From Prolixibacteraceae bacterium (GTDB lineage Bacteria > Bacteroidota > Bacteroidia > Bacteroidales > Prolixibacteraceae): a DNA stretch of 54,073 nt. Each line of letters starts with the position of its first letter. Within the stretch, counting starts at the first letter, position 1. Shown piece by piece: positions 1 through 8,608 of the stretch. Under the pieces are notes generated by a model, which ran no database searches, was not told where the DNA came from, and saw only the letters and a list, made by a program, of their open reading frames with translations. The translations under genes were made by a program, and so were the position numbers. The DNA is taken from positions 1 to 54,073 of the forward strand of contig JALOCD010000014.1 in the NCBI GenBank assembly GCA_023228025.1, in the 5' to 3' direction.

Positions 1-1030
1 TCACGGTAGGGGGATAAAAGGCCCCTTCCCCTACCGGGATAAAACCACCGATCAGCACAGAAGCGCCCATTTCACGGCTCGTTTCGACCTGTTGGTGCAA
101 TTCGTCGCGCAGATCTTTCCGCGAGAGTGGTCCGAAAGTCGTGGAGGGATCGAGGGGATCTCCAAAGACCGAAGCAGTCATCAGCCTCACAAATTCAGAT
201 TTGAACGCATCGTAGACCTGATCGGCAACAATGAAACGCTTGGCCCCGATACAACTCTGACCGGCATTCAACAATCGGCTGGTTACACAAAGTTTGGCTG
301 CCATCATGACATCGGCATCTTCAAGAATCAGATAGGGATCGCTGCCTCCAAGTTCAAGAACGGACTTTTTGAGGTTGGCCCCTGCCGCTGCAGCTACGGC
401 TTTTCCGGCAGGAGTGCTCCCAGTAAGGGTCACCGCTTTGACCAATGGATTTGCAATGACCGCCTCCACACTGGAAGAGCCAATCAGCAAAGTCCTGAAT
501 ACATTCTCAGGGAAACCGGCCTCTGACACCAACAGCTCTATGGCCAAAGCACATCCCGAAACATTCGATGCATGTTTCAACAATCCCGTATTCCCGGCCA
601 TCAATGCAGGCGCGATAAACCTGAATACCTGCCAAAAGGGGAAATTCCAGGGCATTACGGCGAGGATGGTTCCAATGGGCTGATAGGAAATATAAGATTC
701 TGTGGCCTCTGTTTGAATAAGTTCATTTTGCAAAAATTGCTCCCCATTTTCGGCATAATAGCCACATGCCAAAGCGCATTTATCGACCTCTCCCAATGCT
801 TCGCGATAGACTTTCCCTATCTCGGAAACGATCAGGGAGGCCAGCAGTTCCCTCTTCTCTGCAAGTTTTGCCTGGAGATTTTTCATCAGCCTTGAACGGT
901 ACCCAAAAGTGGTTTGCTTCCAGTCCTGATAGGCAGTATCTACCTGTTGCACAATGGCATTTACTTCAGCAGATGTGTATTCCCGGTAGGTTTGAACGAT
1001 TTCACCAGTAAATGGATTGATGGATTGCAT
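1..1030 (-). CDS. NAD(P)-dependent aldehyde dehydrogenase, C-terminus cut by window edge
   Basis: Reading the minus strand from an ATG at 1030 gives an uninterrupted frame to the window edge (343 codons). It opens MQSINPFTGEIVQTYREYTS and carries the aldehyde dehydrogenase landmarks: MPWNFPFWQ near residue 130, the glycine-rich cofactor turn LTGSTPAGKAV, the catalytic glutamate in LELGGSD and the catalytic cysteine in GQSCIGAKRF. The N-terminus resembles succinate-semialdehyde dehydrogenases, which oxidise an aldehyde to an acid in the cytoplasm; exact substrate is not readable. The start is only 32 bp after the stop of the AbiE toxin gene with no terminator between, so read-through from that operon is possible. 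About 110 C-terminal residues are missing because of the window edge, not because the gene is broken. Confidence 0.93.
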   Translation of the reverse strand, partial: MQSINPFTGEIVQTYREYTSAEVNAIVQQVDTAYQDWKQTTFGYRSRLMKNLQAKLAEKRELLASLIVSEIGKVYREALGEVDKCALACGYYAENGEQFLQNELIQTEATESYISYQPIGTILAVMPWNFPFWQVFRFIAPALMAGNTGLLKHASNVSGCALAIELLVSEAGFPENVFRTLLIGSSSVEAVIANPLVKAVTLTGSTPAGKAVAAAAGANLKKSVLELGGSDPYLILEDADVMMAAKLCVTSRLLNAGQSCIGAKRFIVADQVYDAFKSEFVRLMTASVFGDPLDPSTTFGPLSRKDLRDELHQQVETSREMGASVLIGGFIPVGEGAFYPPTV

Positions 1031-1062
1031 GGGATTTTTTGTTTTTGTAATTGAATTAATAC

Positions 1063-2070
1063 TTAGGGAATTACGATCCAATCCAATGAATTTATTTTCT
1101 TTACAAACGTTTTTATAGTTTCAAGCATCTCCTCAAAGCTTGGTGAATTGCCATAAATCATTTGCTCCTGTATGATTGAATAATCCTGTTTCCAAGCTTC
1201 AATAACCTCAGGATTGGGGATCGGATGAATTGTTTGTGGGTTGTGTAGTAAGTAATCGACGCCACCTAATCGTGTATACCGAAGCCGATGATTTACAATC
1301 TCAGAATATAATTCCCGGTCAGACAAGGCACTTTCAGCATATTCAGTGGTTGATAATTTGTAGATATCGTACAGATGCCTACTCATGCGGTCAATCCTTA
1401 CTTTTTCATCCGGTCGTTGAAATTCCTCATGCAGCAAGAAAATTTTCTCTAAAAGAGTGCGTTCCGGGTTTACTGTTGGAATTTCAACCGGAAGTCCGGT
1501 AAATGCAGCAGTTGGAAAGATTTCATCTACAATTGAAGAGATTTTCCGGATTGAGAATGGTTCGCGTAAAGACCGGCATCCTAATTCAACTTGTACCCTT
1601 GGTCTTAAGTAACCAGGAGATTCGATTACATTGGGATAATTAACAAGAATGATTATCGGATCCTGATCACTCGTTGTTATTTCTTCCAATTCAAGCTGAA
1701 CGTCCACCCCTTTTTCCTTAAACCGGAAGCTTAATTCCGGATATAGCTTTTTTGTAATGTATGTATTTGCTTTCTTTCGAAGATTTGTCCTTTGCTTTTT
1801 CCCTAAATCAGCCTCAAACCCATAGAACCTACGGTCAACGGCCAAATCAATATCTTCCGAAAATCGTTCAATCAGGCCCCAGGCTTTGCTCAGTGATGTA
1901 CCACCTTTAAACACCATGTGTTTTCCGATTCCCATATCAAAAAGAATAGCAAGAGTTTGTACTATCCACCAGTCCTTTTCGACAGCATAAGCAGGCAAGT
2001 TTGTTCTTTCACCAGCATCCCGGAGAATTTCGGCTTTAGCGTCGTTGGGTATATTGTAAAATTTATTCAT
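1063..2070 (-). CDS. abiEii: AbiEii/AbiGii-family nucleotidyltransferase toxin
   Basis: 335 residues with the nucleotidyltransferase signature of AbiEii toxins: KGGTSLSKAW at residues 55-64 followed by SEDIDLAVD at 71-79, the GSx-like motif and metal-binding acidic pair. Family members are type IV toxins that act in the cytoplasm and are counteracted by a repressor-antitoxin; AbiE modules give phage abortive infection or plasmid maintenance in other bacteria. The start overlaps the 3' end of the upstream partner gene by 8 bp, the usual translational coupling of this pair. Length is within the range for the family. The partner's identity makes the toxin role likely; anti-phage action is inference. 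Confidence 0.9.
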   Translation of the reverse strand: MNKFYNIPNDAKAEILRDAGERTNLPAYAVEKDWWIVQTLAILFDMGIGKHMVFKGGTSLSKAWGLIERFSEDIDLAVDRRFYGFEADLGKKQRTNLRKKANTYITKKLYPELSFRFKEKGVDVQLELEEITTSDQDPIIILVNYPNVIESPGYLRPRVQVELGCRSLREPFSIRKISSIVDEIFPTAAFTGLPVEIPTVNPERTLLEKIFLLHEEFQRPDEKVRIDRMSRHLYDIYKLSTTEYAESALSDRELYSEIVNHRLRYTRLGGVDYLLHNPQTIHPIPNPEVIEAWKQDYSIIQEQMIYGNSPSFEEMLETIKTFVKKINSLDWIVIP

Positions 2071-2662
2071 TAATTGCTCGTTTCAAAATCTGCTTAATCC
2101 ATTCCGGGGCCAGTTTAATATCATGTTTCAAGAGTTGTGGCTCTTCCTCTTTTAAAAGTTTAATCATTTGCCTTAATTCAACAGGTTTTGCCTTGTCTTT
2201 ACCAATTTCCCGCAATGCCTGAATCACTAAAGAACTAATTTTACCTTTAGCCATCAGGTTTTTGGGGGTGGTCTTTTTCAGCTTTATAGTTCTTTTGCCG
2301 ACTTTTATTGTACGAGCTGCACCATCGGTCATAAAGACCAGCTTTAATGGAATCTGGGTGCTTAAACCCAATGCATGTATTGCATATACTCCCGTTGGAA
2401 CAATTCTTATTTTATCTCTTTTGGCAATACCTTCAGCTACTTCTTCTGCTGTAGGCATAACTTCTCCGATATACGAATTTTCTTTTGGTCGTACATATAT
2501 ACCATGAGCTACTCTTCTTATGTTTCCTTTGTTTTCTAATCGCTGTAAAGCTTTACGTATTGCTCCTGATGAACCAGCATGTTGAAAATCTTCAGGAAAA
2601 AATAAAGTTCCTCTTTGTTTTCTTAAAACTAATTTTTCTATTTGTTCTTCAATGCTTTGCAT
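2063..2662 (-). CDS. abiEi: AbiEi-like (DUF6088) antitoxin and transcriptional regulator
   Basis: 199 residues. The N-terminal ~60 residues look like a winged helix (IRKALQRLENKGNIRRV, then an arginine-rich wing ending IYVRPK), the rest is the lysine-rich AbiEi/DUF6088 C-terminal region. Antitoxins of this type both neutralise the AbiEii toxin and repress their own promoter. The gene precedes and overlaps the toxin by 8 bp. A perfect 10-bp inverted repeat lies 21 bp upstream of the start, covering a TAAATTTG -7 box, which fits autorepression. Assignment rests on the N-terminal domain plus the unmistakable AbiEii neighbour. Confidence 0.85.
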   Translation of the reverse strand: MQSIEEQIEKLVLRKQRGTLFFPEDFQHAGSSGAIRKALQRLENKGNIRRVAHGIYVRPKENSYIGEVMPTAEEVAEGIAKRDKIRIVPTGVYAIHALGLSTQIPLKLVFMTDGAARTIKVGKRTIKLKKTTPKNLMAKGKISSLVIQALREIGKDKAKPVELRQMIKLLKEEEPQLLKHDIKLAPEWIKQILKRAINE

Positions 2663-2682
2663 CTTTGTACTACTGATTATTC

Positions 2683-2711
2683 TGTCACAAATTTAGTAAA
2701 TATTTGTGACA
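2683..2711 (-). promoter_or_regulatory. Candidate AbiEi operator over the -7 box
   Basis: TGTCACAAAT at 2683-2692 is perfectly inverted as ATTTGTGACA at 2702-2711, with a 9-bp spacer. On the minus strand TAAATTTG (2695-2688) matches the Bacteroidota -7 consensus TAnnTTTG and lies partly inside one arm, so binding here would block transcription of the abiEi-abiEii pair. AbiEi proteins are known to bind inverted repeats in their own promoter; binding at this exact site is inferred. Confidence 0.6.
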
Positions 2712-2791
2712 ATAATACTACTTCTTTTCATACTTTTCCTCCTTGGACACCTCGAATACTAAATGGTGCGTACGAAATTTATTAAATCAAA

Positions 2792-2817
2792 AAAGTGCAG
2801 TATTTCCACTGCACTTT
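2792..2817 (-). terminator. Rho-independent terminator after first lspA
   Basis: A 10-bp perfect stem (AAAGTGCAGT at 2792-2801 and ACTGCACTTT at 2808-2817) with a 6-nt loop. Read on the minus strand it is followed by a run of T residues. It sits about 65 bp after the stop of the minus-strand lspA gene ending at 2883. Confidence 0.75.
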
Positions 2818-2882
2818 CCTTATTGTCGTCTATCAGTATGAGTCCTAATCTTCACCTTTCAGGAGTTTGAACCACAATTAGC

Positions 2883-3560
2883 TCACTGTTCAACTGACTC
2901 ATCTGCAGATTTTTCATTTATTTCGTCAACGGCTACTGGTGCTACCGCTTCCGGTTTCTTGTCGTCAAAATACTTCCGGTAGAAGATAAAAATGGCCACA
3001 ATACCTACCGAGATGGAGGAGTCGGCCACGTTAAATACCGGCCTGAAAAAGATGAATTCCTGGCTGCCCCAGATGGGGAACCAACCTGGGAAATGTCCTT
3101 CGATCAGCGGAAAATAGAACATATCCACTACTTTCCCCAATAAAAAGGAGTTATAACCGCCACTTGCCGGGAAAAGCGTGGCCACTACCCCGTGACTCTC
3201 ATTGAAAATCAATCCATAAAAAGCGCTGTCGATCAGATTGCCGGTAGCCCCCGCAAGAATCAGCGAAAAGCAGAGAACCAATCCGAATGGCACCTCCTTC
3301 TTCCACAATTTGGAAAGGTACCAGCCCAGCGCCCCAATGGCTGCTATCCTGAAAATAGTGAGGAAATATTTACCAATGTTGTTGCCAAATTCGAAACCAA
3401 AAGCCATCCCGTTGTTCTCGACAAAATGAATCATAAACCAATTCTTCGCCACAACAACCTCTTCGCCCAGCATGAAGTGGGTTTTGATATATATCTTAAG
3501 AATTTGATCGACTACCAGAATCAGCAGGATGATCAATATCGATTTTGTTTTGTTACTCAT
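2883..3560 (-). CDS. lspA: Lipoprotein signal peptidase (signal peptidase II), copy 1
   Basis: 225 residues of a polytopic inner-membrane aspartic protease that cleaves the signal peptide of lipidated prolipoproteins. Seen: N-terminal membrane helix ending in VVDQILKIYIK, the conserved VENNGMAFG at 48-55, catalytic aspartates in GNLIDS (D111) and FNVADSSIS (D180), and VVDMFYFPL near 144. It also has the insertion between the catalytic aspartates common in Bacteroidota. The C-terminus has an acidic, low-complexity extension after residue 200. It is the last gene of a run ileS, dksA-like, lspA, lspA on the minus strand and is followed by a terminator. Its tandem neighbour aligns without gaps over 200 residues. 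Confidence 0.93.
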   Translation of the reverse strand: MSNKTKSILIILLILVVDQILKIYIKTHFMLGEEVVVAKNWFMIHFVENNGMAFGFEFGNNIGKYFLTIFRIAAIGALGWYLSKLWKKEVPFGLVLCFSLILAGATGNLIDSAFYGLIFNESHGVVATLFPASGGYNSFLLGKVVDMFYFPLIEGHFPGWFPIWGSQEFIFFRPVFNVADSSISVGIVAIFIFYRKYFDDKKPEAVAPVAVDEINEKSADESVEQ

Positions 3561-3635
3561 ATGTTCATTTCAAAATGCTTGTGGAATCCGTCGCGAAAAT
3601 AAGTATTTATGAGACAAGGTCATTCATCCTACCTA

Positions 3636-3732
3636 CCTTTGTGCAACCTTTGTGTGGTACTTTGTGCCCTTTGTGGTTAAATGATTGGATTTTAACACTA
3701 AGGTCACAAAGGGTAACACAAAGGGCTCAAGG
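3636..3732. repeat. Word-repeat hairpin with CCTTTGTG / CACAAAGG words
   Basis: Left arm 3636-3680 contains CTTTGTG four times; the right arm 3692-3732 contains the inverted word CACAAAGGG and close variants. The arms are imperfect and the loop is about 11 nt. It fills most of the space between the two lspA copies. Similar words recur at 43060-43137 and 44241-44393. Confidence 0.75.
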
Positions 3733-3741
3733 TAATATACT

Positions 3742-4410
3742 TCAAGCTTCATTTTTTAATTCATTGCTCACCCCGGATTGGGGTACTTCGCCAGGCTCGT
3801 TCTTTTTACCATCTCCAAAATGATGCCTGTGGAAAATGAATATGGAAATTACCCCAATGGAAACAGCCGAATCGGCCACGTTAAAGATATGCCGGAAGAA
3901 AATCAGCTCCTGACCTCCCAGGAATGGTACCCAGGAGGGATAAGTGGTCACAATCAACGGAAAATAAAACATGTCGACCACCCTGCCCATCAAAAAAGAG
4001 GAGTAACCTCCACCATCCGGGAAAAGCGTGGCTACCTCTCCCGGGGTGTAATTGAAGATCATTCCGTAAAATGTCCCATCTATCATGTTTCCGATAGCGC
4101 CGGCCATGATCATTGAAAAGCAGGCAATCAATCCAAAGGAAGCCTCGCCTTTCAGCAGTTTTTGCAGGTACCAGCCCAGTGCGCCAATGGCGATAAGACG
4201 GAAGATACTCAGAAAATATTTGCCGATATGGTTCCCAAATTCGAGGCCAAAGGCCATCCCGTTGTTCTCGATGAAGTGGAGGATAAACCAATTTTTGAAA
4301 ATGACAATTTCGCCGCCCGGGGCCAAATGGGTTTTGATCCAGAATTTTAAGGTCTGGTCAATCACCAAAATCAAAAGGATAAGAAGTATTGATTTTTTTC
4401 TATTGCTCAT
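3742..4410 (-). CDS. lspA: Lipoprotein signal peptidase, copy 2
   Basis: 222 residues from the ATG at 4410. An upstream in-frame ATG at 4452 would add 14 residues, but MSNRKKSILLILLILVIDQ lines up exactly with the start of copy 1, so 4410 is preferred. Catalytic aspartates are kept (GNMIDG D111, FNVADSAVS D180), as is IENNGMAFG. Residues 1-200 align with copy 1 without a gap; the tails after residue 200 differ. Both copies look functional. Why two are kept is unknown; one may be specialised for a subset of lipoproteins or for inhibitor tolerance. Confidence 0.92.
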   Translation of the reverse strand: MSNRKKSILLILLILVIDQTLKFWIKTHLAPGGEIVIFKNWFILHFIENNGMAFGLEFGNHIGKYFLSIFRLIAIGALGWYLQKLLKGEASFGLIACFSMIMAGAIGNMIDGTFYGMIFNYTPGEVATLFPDGGGYSSFLMGRVVDMFYFPLIVTTYPSWVPFLGGQELIFFRHIFNVADSAVSIGVISIFIFHRHHFGDGKKNEPGEVPQSGVSNELKNEA

Positions 4411-4491
4411 GGGCAAAGTAAAAAGTGCAGAGAAAGCTCTTTCGGTCTTCAATGGGTAGATCGGTTGACTCTTTTGCCCTGAAAAAGCAGA

Positions 4492-4869
4492 TTAGCGCTG
4501 GGAATTTTTTGCATCAATAGATAAAGTTGCATGAGGCACAGCACGTAGTCTCTCCTTCGAGATCAAGGCTCCGGTTTCGCGGCAAATACCATAGGTTTTG
4601 TTCTCAATCCGGATCAGTGCTGCTTCAAGATGCTGTATAAATTTCTGCTGACGTTGGGCAAGCTTGCCTGCCTCCTCTTTGGATAATGTAGCTGCCCCTT
4701 CTTCCAATACCTTGAAGGTCGGGGAAGTATCCTGGGTATCATTGCCGTCACCTTGCGTAATGGCGTTTTTATATAGTTCGTAATCCTGACGTGCCTTTTC
4801 CAGTTTGCCAAGAATCAGGGACTTGAACTCCTGGAGTTCCTCGTCTGAATATCTTGTTTTCTCTGCCAT
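4492..4869 (-). CDS. TraR/DksA-family protein without the zinc-finger cysteines
   Basis: 125 residues: an N-terminal helical hairpin (residues 10-85) and a C-terminal segment matching the DksA zinc-finger region (KTYGICRETG at 91-100, then ERLRAVPHATLSID at 106-119). DksA binds in the secondary channel of RNA polymerase and tunes promoters with ppGpp. Only one of the four zinc-ligand cysteines (C96) remains; the others are T99 and positions around S117 and A120. Non-zinc versions are frequent in Bacteroidota, so this is probably functional. It lies between ileS and the lspA pair in the same direction. Confidence 0.85.
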   Translation of the reverse strand: MAEKTRYSDEELQEFKSLILGKLEKARQDYELYKNAITQGDGNDTQDTSPTFKVLEEGAATLSKEEAGKLAQRQQKFIQHLEAALIRIENKTYGICRETGALISKERLRAVPHATLSIDAKNSQR

Positions 4870-4956
4870 AATGTTGCGCTTTTTGTAAATATAATCTAAA
4901 TCGGTGCTATTTATACCTGCTGATACAAATATTTATCAACAGGATCGGTTAATCTC

Positions 4957-7900
4957 TCAAACTTTTCTGACATTCAGCACTGTTTCCAATCCGGGTTCTA
5001 TTTCAACAAGTTGATCCTTAGCTATCTCTGAAACCTCCACAAGGTGAAGTTTCACTGCCAATGTTTGTGCACAGATGTAATCCCCGAATTTTTCCAATGC
5101 CTCGGCCAGCTCAGGGTGGTTACCTACCGTGAGCTCTATCTTGTCTGTAACTTCAAAACCACTCTCTTTTCGCAAATTCTGAATTCTATTGATCAGTTCG
5201 CGGGCGATGCCTTCCAGCCTCAGCTCCGGTGTGACATGAATGTCAAGCGCCACCGTCAGATTGCCTTCGCTGGCTACCTGCCATCCAGGAATATCCTCTG
5301 TCAGGATCTCTACATCCTCTGCAATCAGCCTGATGGATTCACCTTCGATGACCGTTTCAAAGGAACCATTATGCTCAAAAGAGGCAATCTGTCCCTGATC
5401 CATGGTGGCTACCATGGCGGCAATCTGCTTCATCAGTTTGCTGTATTTTGGCCCAAGTGTCTTGAAATTGGGTTTGATCTTCTTCTTGATAATTCCCGAC
5501 GAGTCGGTCAGGTACTCCACCTGCTTCACATTTACCTCAGTCAGGACGATGTTTTCGATGGCCTCAAACTGTTTGCGGAAACTTTCGTTCAAAACCGGCA
5601 CAATGATCCTTGCCAGGGGTTGACGAACTTTTAACTTCTCCTTCCGGCGAAGTCCGAGTATAATGCTAGAAGCCTTTTGTGCCATCTCCATCCGTTCTTC
5701 GAGCTCCTTGTCAACCATTTTCTCATCGGCTACGGGGAACCGGGTAAGGTGGACCGACAGATCCTGTTCGCGATGGGCTACTTTGTTCAGATCGCGGAAA
5801 AGCTGATCGCTGTAAAAAGGTGCAATGGGGGCGGAAAGCTTGGCAACGGTTTGAAGTGCAGTATACAAAGTCTGGTAAGCGGATATCTTATCTGCATCGT
5901 ATTCACCGCCCCAGAACCTTTTACGGCTGAGCCTGACGTACCAGTTGGACAGATTTTCGGAGACGAATTCTGAAATAGCCCTTCCTGCCTTGGTTGGTTC
6001 GTATGTTTCGTATGCCTCAGTAACATCTTTGATCAGCGTGTTCAGTAAGGAGAGGATCCAGCGGTCCAGCTCAGGACGCTCCGAATTCGGGAGTTCAGCT
6101 TCCCGGTAGGCAAAGCCATCCACATTGGCATACAAAGCAAAGAAACTATAGGTATTGTAAAGTGTGCCAAAGAATTTGCGACGTACTTCATCCACTCCTC
6201 CCAAATCAAATTTCAGGTTGTCCCAGGGTTGTGAATTGGTGATCATGTACCAGCGAACCGGGTCGGATCCGTATTTCTCAATAGTGGTAAAAGGATCGAC
6301 CGCGTTGCCCAGTCGCTTCGACATCTTGTTGCCGGCGGCATCCAGGACAAGCCCGTTGGAGATGATATTTTTGAAAGCAACGGAACCTTTGGCCATGGTG
6401 GCAATGGCATGGAGGGTAAAAAACCATCCGCGGGTTTGGTCCACACCTTCGGCGATGAAATCTGCCGGGAAGAGTTCGTCAAACTCCTCTTTGTGTTCGA
6501 ATGGGTAGTGCACCTGGGCAAATGGCATGGAACCCGAATCGAACCAAACGTCGATCAGGTCGAGTTCACGCACCATTTTTACCCCTTTCGGGGACACCAA
6601 TACAATGTCATCCACGAAGGGACGGTGAAGATCTATCTTTTCGTAATTTTCTTTGGAATTGTCGCCAACCACAAAATCCTGGTAAGGATTAACCTTCATA
6701 AATCCGGCGGCAACCGATTTATCGATCTCTGAGATAAGCTCTTCAACGGAGCCTATGCAGAGCTCTTCCGTTCCGTCCTCTGTACGCCAGATGGGCAGGG
6801 GGGTTCCCCAGTATCTTGAACGGGAGAGGTTCCAGTCGACAAGGTTTTCGAGCCAATTGCCGAAACGGCCGGTACCTGTCGATTGTGGTTTCCAGTTGAT
6901 CGTCTTGTTAAGCCCGATCATCTCATCCCTGACAGCCGTTGAGCGGATAAACCACGAATCCAGTGGATAGTAGAGAACCGGTTTATCTGTTCTCCAGCAA
7001 TGCGGATAGCTGTGTTCGTATTTCTCTACCCTGAAGGCTTTCCCCTCCTTCTTCAATTGAACGGAGAGGTCGATATCGAGGGTAGCATCCTGCTCAGTAA
7101 GCGAATCATCATAGCTGTTCTTGACAAAACGGCCGGCGAATTCAGAATAGCGTTCGATGTTGATGTTGGTTTTTTCGAAACCGGCATCCAGGTCCTTCAG
7201 TCGGAAGAATCGGCCCTGACGGTCGACCATCGGCTGACGTTTCCCTTCGTTATCGATCAGTAACAGCGGAACGATACCGGTCTGTTTGGCCACCCTATCG
7301 TCATCTGCGCCAAAGGTTGGTGCAATGTGCACAATTCCTGTACCATCTTCTGTGGTAACAAAATCGCCCGGAATAACACGGAAGGCCTCTCCCATTGGTT
7401 TTACCCATGGGAACAGTTGTTCATAATTAACCCCAACCAGTTGACTGCCGGTGAATTCCCCAAGTAGCAGGTAAGGAATATTTTTCCCCTCTCTGTTGTA
7501 ACTATCCAGCGTTAGCGCCTCATTCTTTTCGGGGAAATAGTGGTGGAAAAGATTCTTTGCCAGTACAACGGTAATTGGCTGGGCAGTATAGGGATTAAAT
7601 GTTTGGACTTTGACGTATTTGATGGTTGGACCAATTGCCAGGGCGGTATTGGAAGGCAGTGTCCAGGGGGTAGTCGTCCAGGCCAGGATGTAGAGATCGG
7701 TCGAAACCTGATCGAACAAAGCAGCGGATTTCGCATCGCGTACCACCTTGAACTGAGCAATGCAGGTGGTATCTTTCACATCGCGGTAGCAACCGGGTTG
7801 GTTCAGCTCGTGAGAACTTAGGCCGGTTCCGGCGGCGGGTGAGTAAGGCTGGATGGTATATCCCTTGTAAAGAAGGTTCTTGTTGTAGAAAGATTTCAGG

Positions 7901-8391
7901 AGCCACCACAAAGTCTCGATATATCGGTTGTCGTAGGTCACGTATGGGTCGTCCATATTGACCCAGTAGCCCATTTTTTGGGTAAGATCTTCCCAAATGT
8001 CCGTGTATTTCATCACCTCGCGGCGACATGCGGCATTGTAATCGGCAACTGATATATGTTTACCGATATCCTCCTTGGTAATGCCAAGTGATTTCTCTAC
8101 ACTCAGCTCAACGGGCAGTCCATGGGTATCCCAGCCCGCTTTGCGCTTGACCAGGTAACCTTGTTGTGTTTTGTAACGACAGAAAATATCCTTGATCGTA
8201 CGGGAAACAACATGGTGAATACCGGGTTGCCCATTAGCCGACGGAGGTCCTTCGTAAAAGATGAAAGGTTTCCCTTCGGACCTGGTAGTGATCGACTTGT
8301 GAAAAGTATCGTCCTCCTCCCAAAACTTCAAGATATCCTTGTTGATTTGCGAAAGATTAAACTCCTTGTATTCCCTGAATTTCTTGCTCAT
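4957..8391 (-). CDS. ileS: Isoleucyl-tRNA synthetase, type 2, with GXHH signature
   Basis: 1144 residues; charges tRNA-Ile with isoleucine in the cytoplasm. The start is set at 8391 (MSKKFREYKEFNLSQINKDI); an upstream in-frame ATG at 8502 would translate the intergenic hairpin and is rejected. Seen: GPPSANGQPGIHHV at 48-61, DTHGLPVE, the editing-domain segment, FDSGSMPFAQVHYPFE and the KMSKS loop GNKMSKRLGN. The HIGH box reads G57-I58-H59-H60 instead of HxGH. This swap of the first and third residues has been reported in some type-2 IleRS and linked to extreme mupirocin resistance. The gene is the only ileS in the window, so it may be the housekeeping enzyme. Confidence 0.96.
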   Translation of the reverse strand: MSKKFREYKEFNLSQINKDILKFWEEDDTFHKSITTRSEGKPFIFYEGPPSANGQPGIHHVVSRTIKDIFCRYKTQQGYLVKRKAGWDTHGLPVELSVEKSLGITKEDIGKHISVADYNAACRREVMKYTDIWEDLTQKMGYWVNMDDPYVTYDNRYIETLWWLLKSFYNKNLLYKGYTIQPYSPAAGTGLSSHELNQPGCYRDVKDTTCIAQFKVVRDAKSAALFDQVSTDLYILAWTTTPWTLPSNTALAIGPTIKYVKVQTFNPYTAQPITVVLAKNLFHHYFPEKNEALTLDSYNREGKNIPYLLLGEFTGSQLVGVNYEQLFPWVKPMGEAFRVIPGDFVTTEDGTGIVHIAPTFGADDDRVAKQTGIVPLLLIDNEGKRQPMVDRQGRFFRLKDLDAGFEKTNINIERYSEFAGRFVKNSYDDSLTEQDATLDIDLSVQLKKEGKAFRVEKYEHSYPHCWRTDKPVLYYPLDSWFIRSTAVRDEMIGLNKTINWKPQSTGTGRFGNWLENLVDWNLSRSRYWGTPLPIWRTEDGTEELCIGSVEELISEIDKSVAAGFMKVNPYQDFVVGDNSKENYEKIDLHRPFVDDIVLVSPKGVKMVRELDLIDVWFDSGSMPFAQVHYPFEHKEEFDELFPADFIAEGVDQTRGWFFTLHAIATMAKGSVAFKNIISNGLVLDAAGNKMSKRLGNAVDPFTTIEKYGSDPVRWYMITNSQPWDNLKFDLGGVDEVRRKFFGTLYNTYSFFALYANVDGFAYREAELPNSERPELDRWILSLLNTLIKDVTEAYETYEPTKAGRAISEFVSENLSNWYVRLSRKRFWGGEYDADKISAYQTLYTALQTVAKLSAPIAPFYSDQLFRDLNKVAHREQDLSVHLTRFPVADEKMVDKELEERMEMAQKASSIILGLRRKEKLKVRQPLARIIVPVLNESFRKQFEAIENIVLTEVNVKQVEYLTDSSGIIKKKIKPNFKTLGPKYSKLMKQIAAMVATMDQGQIASFEHNGSFETVIEGESIRLIAEDVEILTEDIPGWQVASEGNLTVALDIHVTPELRLEGIARELINRIQNLRKESGFEVTDKIELTVGNHPELAEALEKFGDYICAQTLAVKLHLVEVSEIAKDQLVEIEPGLETVLNVRKV

Positions 8392-8423
8392 AGCCTCGTG
8401 CAACTCCCTTTTTTTAAAGTGCA

Positions 8424-8431
8424 CAAAGATA
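8424..8431 (-). promoter_or_regulatory. -7 box of the ileS promoter
   Basis: On the minus strand TATCTTTG (8431-8424) matches TAnnTTTG exactly and lies 32 bp before the ileS ATG. No clear -33 TTTG was found at the usual distance. The hairpin at 8441-8538 lies immediately upstream. Confidence 0.55.
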
Positions 8432-8440
8432 ATAAAAAAG

Positions 8441-8538
8441 TACTTAAAGTATTTAGAGTGCGCTAAAGTGCCTAAAGTTGTGGACTCCCAACGAATCAGC
8501 ATTCTGGCGCAAGTACTTTAGGCACTTTAGCGCACTTT
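8441..8538. repeat. GGACTCC-loop hairpin, AAAGTGC words
   Basis: Perfect 22-bp inverted repeat: 8457-8478 pairs with 8515-8536 (arms contain CTAAAGTGCCTAAAGT). The 36-nt loop opens TGTGGACTCC and ends CTGGCGCAAGT. The left side is extended by further AAGT words. It belongs to the same family as 28085-28200, 51147-51241 and 53360-53472. Confidence 0.9.
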
Positions 8539-8608
8539 TTCAAGCAATCAATTATTGAAAAATGCCTTTCCATGAAAGCATGGCTCACTTACGAAACCGC
8601 AGAGTACC

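Noticed and set aside
92..1011. Plus-strand genes at the left edge
   Set aside because: Open frames on the plus strand here mirror the minus-strand aldehyde dehydrogenase, which has all catalytic motifs.
8392..8502. N-terminal extension of IleRS
   Set aside because: The frame is open to an ATG at 8502, but it would translate the hairpin and -7 box, and IleRS sequences normally begin near MSKKFREYKEFNL.
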